Below, piece by piece: positions 27,243-35,641 of a DNA stretch of 64,000 nucleotides (position 1 is the first letter of the stretch; the number at the start of each line of letters is the position of its first letter). The translations under genes and the position numbers were made by a program. This stretch comes from Aurantiacibacter rhizosphaerae (GTDB lineage: Bacteria > Pseudomonadota > Alphaproteobacteria > Sphingomonadales > Sphingomonadaceae). The notes under the pieces were generated by a model. It had not been told where the DNA came from. It ran no database searches and worked only from the letters and a program-made list of their open reading frames with translations. The stretch lies in contig NZ_WUBR01000001.1 in the NCBI RefSeq assembly GCF_009807005.1, positions 1,364,001 to 1,428,000 of the forward strand, in the 5' to 3' direction.

Positions 27243-28033
27243 CTGACAGCACTCGCCTTGATGCGGAACGCGCCCTGCTTGCAGCCGAGTATGCTCTCGG
27301 CCTGCTGGAAGGTTCTGCGCGTGCCCAGTGTGAGGAGCTGTATGCTGTCGACCCTGCCTTTGCCGCTGAAGTCGATCGCTGGATCGAGGAGGCAGATGGC
27401 TGGGGCGACGGGGAGCATGATGCTGGACCGTCGGAAGAAAGCTACGCCCGCATTGCCGCTGCTGTCGGCCTGAATGATGAGGGCGGTGCTGTCAGCCCGG
27501 AGCATGAGCCTGCGCCTGTTGCAGCAAATGATCCGGGCCTGTGGCGTCCGCTGGCAATTGCTGCTTCGCTGGCGGCGGTGGTGTTCGCCAGCCTGTGGCT
27601 GCTGGATAGCCCCGCGCAGCAGGATTACCCTTCGCAGCAGGACAGGCCCATTGCGGACGCGCAGGTTCCGCCGATGCCCGACAGGCAAGAGCAGTTCAGC
27701 GTTGCGCAGATCAGTTCTGACGATACGACATCGCTAGTGTCCGCCCTGTATGACACCGATACCGGCACGTTATATGTGAAGCTGTCCGACATTCCCGATG
27801 CAGAGCGTGTGCCGCAATTGTGGCTGCTGGACAGCAATGGCACGCCGCGTTCGCTGGGCTTTGGCACGCGCGACGCGAGCACGCCGATCACGCTTTCGGC
27901 AGACCTGCGACAAATCGCCGATGAGGGCGGCGTTCTGGCGATCTCGCTGGAGCAGCCGGCGGCCGTGCCGCATGAAACGCCAAGCGACGTGTTGGGCGCT
28001 GCGCAGTTCGCCAGCCTGGATATCGCGCGCTAA
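27239..28033 (+). CDS. Anti-sigma factor, RskA-like
   Basis: The protein is 264 aa. The N-terminal 60 residues form a helical anti-sigma domain (AEYALGLLEGSARAQCEELY). After an acidic linker comes one membrane helix at about residues 103-122 (LAIAASLAAVVFASLWLL), then a periplasmic RskA C-terminal domain with LYVKLSDIP, the short LWLLDSNGTPRSLG signature, and a late LAISLEQPAA. There is no CHCC or ZAS zinc motif, so it is unlike ChrR. The start overlaps the sigma stop by 4 bp, so the pair is coupled. It should sequester the sigma factor at the inner membrane until proteolysis or a conformational signal. Confidence 0.87.
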   Translation: MTDSTRLDAERALLAAEYALGLLEGSARAQCEELYAVDPAFAAEVDRWIEEADGWGDGEHDAGPSEESYARIAAAVGLNDEGGAVSPEHEPAPVAANDPGLWRPLAIAASLAAVVFASLWLLDSPAQQDYPSQQDRPIADAQVPPMPDRQEQFSVAQISSDDTTSLVSALYDTDTGTLYVKLSDIPDAERVPQLWLLDSNGTPRSLGFGTRDASTPITLSADLRQIADEGGVLAISLEQPAAVPHETPSDVLGAAQFASLDIAR

Positions 28034-28065
28034 ATTCGTCGGGCGGCTAGGCCTGCCGGTTTCAG

Positions 28066-29151
28066 CTATTCCTGCAGGAAATCGTCCCTGGTCCCCAGAT
28101 ACTCCAGAAATGCCGGGCCAACGCCTTGCGATTGCAGATATTCCGACGTCACCGGCAGATCGGGAGAGGTGAAGCCCGGCTCCTCCATTACGCGCCGTGC
28201 AAAATCGTGGTTCAGGATGGCCGCGCGGCCCACCAGCACGAAATCCGCACCCTTGGCCATCGCAGCCTCTGCATCGCCTCGGTTGCTGATCTTTCCCGCC
28301 ACGCCCAACGCAACCTTGTCTCGCGGCAGGCTGCCGAAGATGTCCAGCAGGTCCTTGTCGCCAAAGCGGTCATCCTCCGGCTTCTTGAACACATTCCATA
28401 GTGACATATCGAGATAGTCTACCGTCTCCTGCAACAGGATCTGCGCCGCCAGATCGCGGATTTCGCCAAGGTCCTGCCCAAAGCGTTCTGGTGACAAGCG
28501 AACGCCCAGCTGGAAATCGGGGCGGCAGGCGCTGCGAATGCCATCGATCACTTCCAGCAACAGCCGCGCGCGGTTTTCCGGGGAGCCGCCATAGCGATCC
28601 GTCCTGCGGTTCAGTTCGCGTGAGAGGAAGGCGCTGAGCAGATAGCCATGCGCCCCGTGAATCTCCACGCCATCGAACCCGGCCCGTTCTGCGCGCACCG
28701 CCGCAGCGATGAAATTGTCGCGCACGGCCTCAACCTCATGCAAGGTCAGGGCGCGGCTGGCCACGTCCTCGGCAGCGGACGGCCCGACAGGCACGCCCAC
28801 CAGATCAGCCGGAGAGCGCAGGCCCCCGTGGTGCAGTTGCACCGAGGAGACGGCACCGCGGCTGCGGATGGCATCTGCCAGCCGGGTAAGCCCCTCCAGA
28901 TGCAGCGCGTCATCGAAGATGCCAAGCTGGCCGGCAAAGCCCTGGCCCTGCGGTTCCACATGGGCAGCCGCCGTCATCACCATGCTGAAACCGCCATCGG
29001 CGCGCATCGTCAACCAATTAATCTCATCGTCCGAAAGCGCGCCATTTGCGTGGCTTTGCATATTGGTCATCGGGGCCAGCGCGATGCGGTGGCTCCACAC
29101 TGGCCCGCGCGGCAGATGGAGCGGCTGTGTAATCGCGCTCTTCCGGTTCAT
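28066..29151 (-). CDS. NADH:flavin oxidoreductase, Old Yellow Enzyme family
   Basis: The protein is 361 aa. The ATG at 29151 is preferred because the frame upstream to 29223 lacks an ATG and does not look conserved. Family landmarks are RIALAPMTNMQS at the FMN-binding start, VQLHHGGLRS, the long helix with EIHGAHGYLLSAFLS, the RTDRYGGS-ENRARL motif, and FVLVGRAAI near the phosphate site. These flavoenzymes reduce activated C=C bonds or nitro groups in the cytosol. It is convergent with the anti-sigma gene, 32 bp away. Nothing near it fixes a substrate, and it may be unrelated to both the sigma module and the polysaccharide locus. Confidence 0.88.
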   Translation of the reverse strand: MNRKSAITQPLHLPRGPVWSHRIALAPMTNMQSHANGALSDDEINWLTMRADGGFSMVMTAAAHVEPQGQGFAGQLGIFDDALHLEGLTRLADAIRSRGAVSSVQLHHGGLRSPADLVGVPVGPSAAEDVASRALTLHEVEAVRDNFIAAAVRAERAGFDGVEIHGAHGYLLSAFLSRELNRRTDRYGGSPENRARLLLEVIDGIRSACRPDFQLGVRLSPERFGQDLGEIRDLAAQILLQETVDYLDMSLWNVFKKPEDDRFGDKDLLDIFGSLPRDKVALGVAGKISNRGDAEAAMAKGADFVLVGRAAILNHDFARRVMEEPGFTSPDLPVTSEYLQSQGVGPAFLEYLGTRDDFLQE

Positions 29152-29282
29152 GACATTATCCAACCCGATGGTTCGCAAGCATACTTTGGCACATGCGAAT
29201 AGACGTGCGGTGATCCGCGTCAACCGTCATCGGCGCCGCAGCGATGCACGCCATGCGAACCATCAGGGGTGAAAGAGGCCGG

Positions 29283-31175
29283 TCAGGCCAGCGTCACGTC
29301 GATGAAGGTCTTGTGCGGCGTATAATCATCCACCGCGCAGGCATATGTCACGCTGCCATCGTCATTCTCGTCAACAATCTCGAAGCCCAGACGGGTGTAG
29401 AAATCGGCGACCATGGCGTTGCGATCGGTTGGGATATAGGTGGCCCTGATGGTCTCCACGCCCGCCAGCGCTGCGGTTTCGAACAGGCTGTTCATCACGC
29501 ATTGCTCCACGCCGCGTTCCAGCACGCGGCACGATTGCAGCCAGCTGTCGATTGACCATTCGGCCCCGTCCTTGCGAACGATAACCACGCCGATCATCCC
29601 GTGCGCTGCAAACTTGTCCTCCAGCCGTACCTGCCATCCCAGCAGATCGGGATCGTCCTCCATCTTCCTGACATCCTCCTCGCCATAACGGCGGGTGGTG
29701 AGGTTGAACTGGTTGGACTTGTTGATCAGCTGGGTGATCCGGCTGCGCCCGGCATCATCGAAGGGGGCAATCGTCATACGCATGCCAAGCGATGTCAGGT
29801 AATCGTCGTAATTGCCGATTTTTGCGCGGATTTCCGCTGCCGCCGCGCGCCCGCCATAGCTTTCTGCGCGAGAGATATCCTCCGTGTTCAGCGGCAGGTG
29901 ATCGAACAGGCCGGATTGCGCAATACGCTCTATGTAAAAGGACGGATCGTCGCCCACTTCGATGGTGGAAACCAGCGGCAATTCCTGCCGAACACGCTCC
30001 CGCTCTGCGGCGTTGTCATCGATGAAAACGAAAGATTCCAGGCCAAGGCTGAGCGTTTCGGCGATGGACTTGATGTTGGTTGCCTTGTCGCTCCAATTGG
30101 CCTGAAACACCGCGACGTGATCTTCCTTGATCACCATTTCGGAGTGGTTGCGAAACGGCTCCCGCGCGATTTCATCGGTGTTCTTGGAACATACGGCCAG
30201 CACCACGCCCCGCTTGCGCAGGGTGATGATGAAGTTCTGGAACGCGACGAAAGCCTCACCCTCCGGCGAGTTCTGGCCCAGCCGGATACCGGCCAGCCCA
30301 TCATCGCCGATCACGCCGCCCCATAATGTGTTGTCCAGATCAAGCACCAGACCGCGCGCGGCCTTGCCCTTCATCGCTGCCAGCACGCCGGCGATGGAAT
30401 CCGCGGCCAGCGGGCACACGTCCACGCTGAAAGGGATCTTTGCCGCATGATAGCGCACGGGGTCCAGCCAATTTTCCATGCCGACCCGGCTGGCAAGGGC
30501 AGCCTGATCCCACAGCAGCCAGCGGCCCTGCATCGCGCCTTCGGCCAGCATCAAATTCATGCACTGCCTAAAACGCGCGCTGGAGCCGGGTGTTGCCAGC
30601 TCTGCGGAGGAAACCTGCAAGGCGGCAGGAAGCGTGGCGAAAATGACCTGGCAGCCGGTCTTGTCCTTGGCCGCCGCAGCCAGCGCGGTGACGAGGTTTT
30701 CCGCATCGGCCAGCGCTTCATCCTCCGCGGCCTGATCCAGCATCGGCCGCTCACTGGCAAAGGCGCTTTCATCCAGCACCACCAGCAGGGCATCCAGCGC
30801 GCAGCCAAAGCAATCGGCGGGCGAAAAGGCGAAACTTGCCACGCTGTCGTAAGGGGCTTCGACGGACGAAATACTCAAACCCCGCGCCAAGCCTGCCGCA
30901 GCCAGCGGGGCGGGCAGATAGCTGAGCGTGCGAGAACCCAGCAGCCCCAGCCTTACCGGCGTGAACTGTGAATTGGGAAAGTCGGCCTTCTGCAGCTTCT
31001 TCGCCAGCCGCTCCGTCCGCAATTGTTCGCGCATACCCAGCTGCTGGTTGGCCAGGGTCTTTACTGCGACATAATCCGGCTCTGCACCGCCTGCCAGAAC
31101 GGCCTCGATCTCTGCCAGACGGTCTGCCCAGTCGTTGGCCAGGGGAGGGCGCCAGGGGAAGTTCAAGGATGTCAT
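29283..31175 (-). CDS. FkbH-like HAD-IIIC/acyltransferase protein
   Basis: The protein is 630 aa. A variable N-terminal region of about 270 residues precedes a HAD phosphatase domain with motif I LDLDNTLWGG (about 279-287), motif II in AVCSKN and motif III FIDDN (about 384-388). A GNAT-like domain follows at roughly 460-620 (INKSNQFNLTTRR, HGMIGVVIV, SWLQSCRVLERGVE). FkbH enzymes are known to dephosphorylate 1,3-bisphosphoglycerate and load the glyceryl unit on an acyl carrier protein; some relatives make lactyl or related thioesters. The ACP gene is directly upstream and overlaps by ATGA, so the partner is clear. The cassette with MBOAT and SGNH genes suggests a small acyl group for decorating the polysaccharide. 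Confidence 0.87.
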   Translation of the reverse strand: MTSLNFPWRPPLANDWADRLAEIEAVLAGGAEPDYVAVKTLANQQLGMREQLRTERLAKKLQKADFPNSQFTPVRLGLLGSRTLSYLPAPLAAAGLARGLSISSVEAPYDSVASFAFSPADCFGCALDALLVVLDESAFASERPMLDQAAEDEALADAENLVTALAAAAKDKTGCQVIFATLPAALQVSSAELATPGSSARFRQCMNLMLAEGAMQGRWLLWDQAALASRVGMENWLDPVRYHAAKIPFSVDVCPLAADSIAGVLAAMKGKAARGLVLDLDNTLWGGVIGDDGLAGIRLGQNSPEGEAFVAFQNFIITLRKRGVVLAVCSKNTDEIAREPFRNHSEMVIKEDHVAVFQANWSDKATNIKSIAETLSLGLESFVFIDDNAAERERVRQELPLVSTIEVGDDPSFYIERIAQSGLFDHLPLNTEDISRAESYGGRAAAAEIRAKIGNYDDYLTSLGMRMTIAPFDDAGRSRITQLINKSNQFNLTTRRYGEEDVRKMEDDPDLLGWQVRLEDKFAAHGMIGVVIVRKDGAEWSIDSWLQSCRVLERGVEQCVMNSLFETAALAGVETIRATYIPTDRNAMVADFYTRLGFEIVDENDDGSVTYACAVDDYTPHKTFIDVTLA

Positions 31176-31417
31176 CCCTTCTGCTTCGCCGCCGCGTTCA
31201 CCAGGTCACCCAGGTTCTTGAAACCCTGCATCTCGGATGTGCTGAAATGAACGCCCAGTTCCATCTCGATCATCACCATCAGCCGCACGTGGGAAAGGCT
31301 GTCCCACTGTGCGACATCGTCTGCCGTGGTTTCCATGGTGACGGGGCCGTCATACTCATCGAACAGGTCCCTGATGATTTGCGTAACCTGTTCAAGAATG
31401 GCCTGTGGGTCCGACAT
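31172..31417 (-). CDS. Acyl carrier protein of the FkbH/MBOAT cassette
   Basis: The protein is 81 aa with the ACP helical pattern and the phosphopantetheine serine in WDSLSHV at about residue 40. The ATG at 31417 is favoured over a longer frame to 31456 because it gives the normal ACP length. It is not the housekeeping fatty-acid ACP, as the residues around the serine (Ser-His-Val in place of Leu-Asp-x-Val-E) and the context differ. It would carry the glyceryl or other acyl group made by the FkbH protein encoded next, much as DltC carries D-alanine. A 4'-phosphopantetheinyl transferase would have to come from elsewhere. Confidence 0.88.
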   Translation of the reverse strand: MSDPQAILEQVTQIIRDLFDEYDGPVTMETTADDVAQWDSLSHVRLMVMIEMELGVHFSTSEMQGFKNLGDLVNAAAKQKG

Positions 31418-31472
31418 GAAATTATCCTTTTTGCTGAAAGTTCTGGAGCGCATCAATCATTAGGCATGTGCC

Positions 31473-32663
31473 TTACAGATCAGGCACGACGAGCCTTAGA
31501 TCGGTGTAATCCCGATTTGGATCATAGTCTTTAACGGCGGTGCGAATTTCTTCCTCGTATTCTGCGATATTCTCTCGCGTTACGCGGTCACTGCCGTTCT
31601 TGATCGCCATCATGAAACGGCGAAGAATGGCCGGGTTATAGATGTGGCCGACTTCGCGATAATTGGCGAGATCGCCCGCGACAGTGGGATCATTGTCCAG
31701 CGCGAAAATGCTGACATTGGGCAGATCGGCCACGGCATTCACCAGGCACCGCCGCGCCACCATCTGTTCATCCAGCAGGGTGGGGCTGATGTCGTTACGC
31801 CGCACGTAGTAGAAAGCATAGGACACGATCGGGAACAGGATATCCACCTGCGCCCCGCGCGCGGAAAGCTTTTGAAGATCGGGGATCAGCTGTTCGTTAA
31901 GAGCGGTAAAGCTGTCGCAGGTCTTGCCGCTGGACTGGGTGATGCCGGTCCGGTTGCGCTCCACCATCCGCTTGATCCGGGAGAGTTCCGGCGGGCTCTG
32001 GAAGCGGGCATACATGTTTTCGATGTAGGCGTCGTAACCCGCATCATCGGGATTGCTGTAGGTGGTCTTGCCGCGCAGGATATCGAAGGTGCGGCGAATG
32101 GTCGGCGGGTTCACCATGCGCAGATCGTTGGTGATGTCATCGTCATACAGGAAGGTGGGGAAGCCGCGATTGGCGACGTCCGCGCCTTCCATATAGGTCC
32201 AGTCGTATGTCAGGATCACGCGCTTTACCGCGGGATTATCCACCAGCCTATCCAGCACCAGGTCGCGATCGATCGGGCGCGGGCCGCCATAGCTCAAATT
32301 GGCGGCATTGGTGTCCGGCCCCAATATCTCCCGCATATATTCCGGCGTGTACATCGCGGTGATGGAACTGCCGACGAGGAAGGTGTTGTACGACGGATCC
32401 TTGGCCGCGACATCGATCCAGTCGATCACCAGATCCCTTGGCGTATCGCCCGCCTCGATGCGCGGTTCGGCGCCCCAGCGATAGACATTGTGCGGATCAA
32501 CCGCGATCACCAGCGCGGCCAGCGCCAGGTATAGCACGCTGATCAGCACCGCTGCAAACAGCATGGGCCGCGCCGCTTTCCAGCGGATGGATTTGAGCGA
32601 TTGCCTGCGCGCGTTTCGCGATGCGGATGGTGCCACGGGGCTTGCGTTGTCAGGTTTCGTCAT
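31473..32663 (-). CDS. Membrane-anchored SGNH/DltD-like protein of the MBOAT cassette
   Basis: The protein is 396 aa with one membrane helix at about residues 33-55 and the rest predicted outside the cytosol. A VGSS motif at about residues 97-100 opens the catalytic block, as the G-S-S serine does in DltD and related SGNH-type acyl-transfer proteins. A late histidine in REVGHIYNP is placed like the DltD/AlgX histidine. No acidic residue sits in the usual D-x-x-H position, so the triad may be rearranged. The gene starts 4 bp after the MBOAT stop, the same gene pairing as DltB/DltD and AlgI/AlgJ. The likely role is final transfer or removal of the acyl group on the polysaccharide in the periplasm. 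Confidence 0.75.
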   Translation of the reverse strand: MTKPDNASPVAPSASRNARRQSLKSIRWKAARPMLFAAVLISVLYLALAALVIAVDPHNVYRWGAEPRIEAGDTPRDLVIDWIDVAAKDPSYNTFLVGSSITAMYTPEYMREILGPDTNAANLSYGGPRPIDRDLVLDRLVDNPAVKRVILTYDWTYMEGADVANRGFPTFLYDDDITNDLRMVNPPTIRRTFDILRGKTTYSNPDDAGYDAYIENMYARFQSPPELSRIKRMVERNRTGITQSSGKTCDSFTALNEQLIPDLQKLSARGAQVDILFPIVSYAFYYVRRNDISPTLLDEQMVARRCLVNAVADLPNVSIFALDNDPTVAGDLANYREVGHIYNPAILRRFMMAIKNGSDRVTRENIAEYEEEIRTAVKDYDPNRDYTDLRLVVPDL

Positions 32664-32667
32664 GGCG

Positions 32668-34236
32668 TCAGAATCCCTGATAGAGGAACGGCGGCTGGCG
32701 GGACACATAGTAGAGCGCGGCAAGCACCAGCACCGACATATAGGCAGCCTGGACCCAGCCCGGCCGCCACAGGCGGCGCAGGAAGGCAGGGCCATAGCTC
32801 TTGTTATCATAGGTCATGATGGCCGGACGATAACGTCGCATCAGCTCAACACTGTTGGGGCACAGGTAAATGATGGAAAACGCGATGCCCAGCATCATCA
32901 CCGGATAGCGCATGTTGAAGGCCGAGGGCGCATCGAAGGATGTGCCGAACATCTGCGAGAACAGGTGGAAGCCGCCGGCCACGCTTTCGGAACGGAACAT
33001 CGCCAGGCTCAGCAGCAACGGCAGGAAGAACACGGCGCGTTCAAGGAAGCCGATGAACAGCCGGTTCTTGTCCTTCGAGAAGTTGCGATACCACTTCGAT
33101 GCGCGCACCTCTGTTTCCAGCGCAAACCAGAAGCCATGCATCAGGCCGAACACCACGAAGGTCCACAAGGCGCCGTGCCAGATGCCGATGATCTGGAAGT
33201 TCACCAGCATGGGGATCCACAGGCTCAGCAGATGTGCCGGGATCGGGGCCAGCCGGTTGAACATGGCATATCGCGTACCCGCCACCGAGAGGGGCGTGTA
33301 CAGGAAGCGGGCGATCACGCGCGTCAGCGTCATATGCCAGCGGCGATAGTAATCGATGATGCCGTTTGCCTTGAAGGGCGAGAAGAAGTTGATGGGATAG
33401 CGTAGGCCGAACATGCGGGCGAGGCCCAGCGCCATGTCCGAATAGCCGGAGAAATCGAAATAGAGCTGGCCCATGTAAGCCAGCGCCCCGATCCATGCCT
33501 GCACCGGGTGGATCTCTGCCCCCACATTGGCGGCGCTGAACACGACATCCACCGTGGGGGCAAGATTGTCTGCAATCACCACCTTCTTGAACATGCCGAT
33601 GGCGATGAAGGTGAGGCCTACGGCAAGGTCGATCGGGTTGAGGCGGAGGAACCGCTTGGACTGGATCTGCGGATTGAACTCGCTGAGATAGGTGATCGGC
33701 CCGATGATCAACTGCGGAAAGAAGCTGACGAAGGCGCCGTAGCGGCAGAAGGCGGAAACCATTGCCTTTGGCGAGGACAGCTTGCCCAGGAACTGGAGTA
33801 CGTTCTTCTCCCGACCATAGGCATCCGCCAGAAAGGCGGCCTGGTGGAAGGTATAGAAGGAAATACCTGCCGGAATGGCGATGCCGGCAATGTCCACCAG
33901 CACCCCGCCACTGGGGCCGAACAGCAGTGAGACGATCTTGTACTTGAAATAACACAGCGACAGGAAGTTGTACGCCTGCCCTGCGAGGTAGAGCCGTTTC
34001 CTGCGCTTGTCCTCGTCATCCATGAAGGTGATGGCAAGGGCGATCACGAAATTCACGATCAGCGCAATGATCAGCAGCGCGACAGAGAACCAGCTGTGCG
34101 GAATGTAGAAGATTATCGACGAGACGAACAGGACGATAAGAGCCGCATTCTTGCCGGCGAAATGGCTGATAGTATAAAAAGTTATCAATACGATAGGCAG
34201 GAATACAAACAGAAAGAGAGGGTCTGTAAAAATCAA
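32668..34236 (-). CDS. MBOAT family membrane-bound O-acyltransferase (AlgI/DltB-like)
   Basis: The protein is 522 aa from a TTG at 34236. That start yields the family's usual N-terminus M-I-F-T-D-P-L-F-L-F and has GAAGGGAA 7 bases upstream. The ATG at 34263 would add nine charged residues that do not fit. About ten membrane segments are seen, with the MBOAT core: SFYTFHQAAFLADAY, the YFDFSGYSDMALGLARMFG block, FRxPWxxxS-like HMTLTRVIARF, and the catalytic histidine in IGIWHGALWTF plus GLMHG. In AlgI and DltB this protein passes an acyl group across the inner membrane to an exported polymer. The neighbouring ACP and FkbH genes suggest the donor is an ACP thioester. Confidence 0.88.
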   Translation of the reverse strand: MIFTDPLFLFVFLPIVLITFYTISHFAGKNAALIVLFVSSIIFYIPHSWFSVALLIIALIVNFVIALAITFMDDEDKRRKRLYLAGQAYNFLSLCYFKYKIVSLLFGPSGGVLVDIAGIAIPAGISFYTFHQAAFLADAYGREKNVLQFLGKLSSPKAMVSAFCRYGAFVSFFPQLIIGPITYLSEFNPQIQSKRFLRLNPIDLAVGLTFIAIGMFKKVVIADNLAPTVDVVFSAANVGAEIHPVQAWIGALAYMGQLYFDFSGYSDMALGLARMFGLRYPINFFSPFKANGIIDYYRRWHMTLTRVIARFLYTPLSVAGTRYAMFNRLAPIPAHLLSLWIPMLVNFQIIGIWHGALWTFVVFGLMHGFWFALETEVRASKWYRNFSKDKNRLFIGFLERAVFFLPLLLSLAMFRSESVAGGFHLFSQMFGTSFDAPSAFNMRYPVMMLGIAFSIIYLCPNSVELMRRYRPAIMTYDNKSYGPAFLRRLWRPGWVQAAYMSVLVLAALYYVSRQPPFLYQGF

Positions 34237-34263
34237 TTCTGTTTCCCTTCGCCCTGCAATCAA

Positions 34264-34632
34264 TCAAAAGTTCTTGAGCAATCTTTGCAACGATCGCTGT
34301 CCGAAATGACCGGAATTCAGTCAACTTGTGTCGTGAGGCGATGCCAAAATGGGCCGGAATCAAAAAGTGGGCATCGGTATAGCCACCCTCCCGCAATGAG
34401 AGGCGCATAATCAAAGTGGTTACTGCCTAGGGGTGGGGAGGGCGGCACCACGGCGTATCCGCTATTGCCCATACAGTTTGGGAGTAATCCCGATGCGCAG
34501 CAGATCCCCTGCGCGGGCAATGGCAATTTCAGTTGGACGCTGCCATTCTCGATGCCTGAATTTTATTTGCGCGGTGAAGTCGATTTCAGTCGCCTTATCA
34601 TCCTGCGTTCTACTCTAAGGTGCCAATGACCA
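34264..34632. other. Divergent intergenic region, 369 bp
   Basis: The region lies between the acyl-modification operon on the minus strand and the sulfotransferase on the plus strand. No gene is seen. It must hold both promoters. A short inverted repeat ATGGCA/TGCCAT (about 34524 and 34549) is the only symmetry noted and is too short to call. Confidence 0.5.
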
Positions 34633-35454
34633 ATGCAGCTCAGTGACATTGATTTCGTGATTATCGGCGCGGCCAAATCGGCCACGACCTGGCTTCAGAC
34701 GCAGTTGCAGTCTGATCCGGCGATCTACATGCCTGACCCTGAACTCCACTATTTCTCCAGGGAATATGAGCGTGGCACGGACTGGTATCTGTCGCAGTTC
34801 AGCGATGAGGGGATCGGCAAGGTCGTTGGCGAAAAGTCCAACTCCTATCTCTACACGCCCGAAGCGCCGGAGCGTGTTCACCGCGATCTGCCGCATGTCA
34901 AACTGATTGCCCAGCTGCGCAATCCGGTTGCGCGGGCCTATTCCAGCTATTGCATGCTTTTCAGGCGCGGAGAGGTGGGGTCCGATATCGAGAACTATCT
35001 CGATCCTTCGAAGGGAGAGCACACGCAGATCCTGGGCTCCGGCAATTTTGCGTCTTACCTGCAATCCTACGTCGATCTTTACGGCCGTGAAAAGCTGCTG
35101 ATCCTGTTCTTCGATGGCGTGTCGAAAACGCCGGAATTGCAGATGTCGAAAGTGCGTGGCCATCTGGGCCTGCCGGATCGTGCGCTGGCACCCGAAGGGC
35201 GCGAAAAGGTGAAGGACAAGACCGCACCGCTGGTGCCAGTCGGCATGCGCAAGCGCCTGTCCTGGATGAAGCCACTGGTGCAGCCCTTGCGCGGCACGGC
35301 CCCGTTCGAGGCGGCGCGCGGCATGATCGCGCGCAAGACCGAATATCCGCAGTACACCGACGATCTGAAAAAGCGCGTGAGCGAGTATTACGCCCCATCG
35401 ATCGAGGCGCTGGAGAAAATGAGCGGCCAGTCGTTGAACCATTGGTATAAATAG
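34633..35454 (+). CDS. PAPS-dependent sulfotransferase
   Basis: The protein is 273 aa. The 5'-phosphosulfate-binding loop is clear near the start (IIGAAKSATTWL), and the 3'-phosphate-binding motif is in IAQLRNPVARAYSSY at about residue 95. A G-E-K-S segment (VGEKSNSYLY) and a G-x-Y-x-x-x-L-like GNFASYLQSYVDLYG block follow, as in carbohydrate sulfotransferases. It is cytosolic, with no signal or membrane helix. Its place at the head of the plus-strand polysaccharide genes implies sulfation of a sugar in the repeat unit or its lipid-linked precursor. PAPS synthesis genes are not in the window. Fold assignment is strong; the acceptor is unknown. Confidence 0.85.
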   Translation: MQLSDIDFVIIGAAKSATTWLQTQLQSDPAIYMPDPELHYFSREYERGTDWYLSQFSDEGIGKVVGEKSNSYLYTPEAPERVHRDLPHVKLIAQLRNPVARAYSSYCMLFRRGEVGSDIENYLDPSKGEHTQILGSGNFASYLQSYVDLYGREKLLILFFDGVSKTPELQMSKVRGHLGLPDRALAPEGREKVKDKTAPLVPVGMRKRLSWMKPLVQPLRGTAPFEAARGMIARKTEYPQYTDDLKKRVSEYYAPSIEALEKMSGQSLNHWYK

Positions 35455-35641
35455 ACCCGCAGGCCCAATTGGTCAGCGATAAAGTCAATTATGGGCTAAT
35501 CGCTTTTCCCACCTGCGCGCATGCCCACACATTGGTAACCCGGTGTGTGTACAATCTCCATCTCAACCAGACGGGACGATTTCGCTGGAACGTGCATCGC
35601 ACGCAGAGATGACGCTATCGTCAAGAGGGCCAAGAATTACC

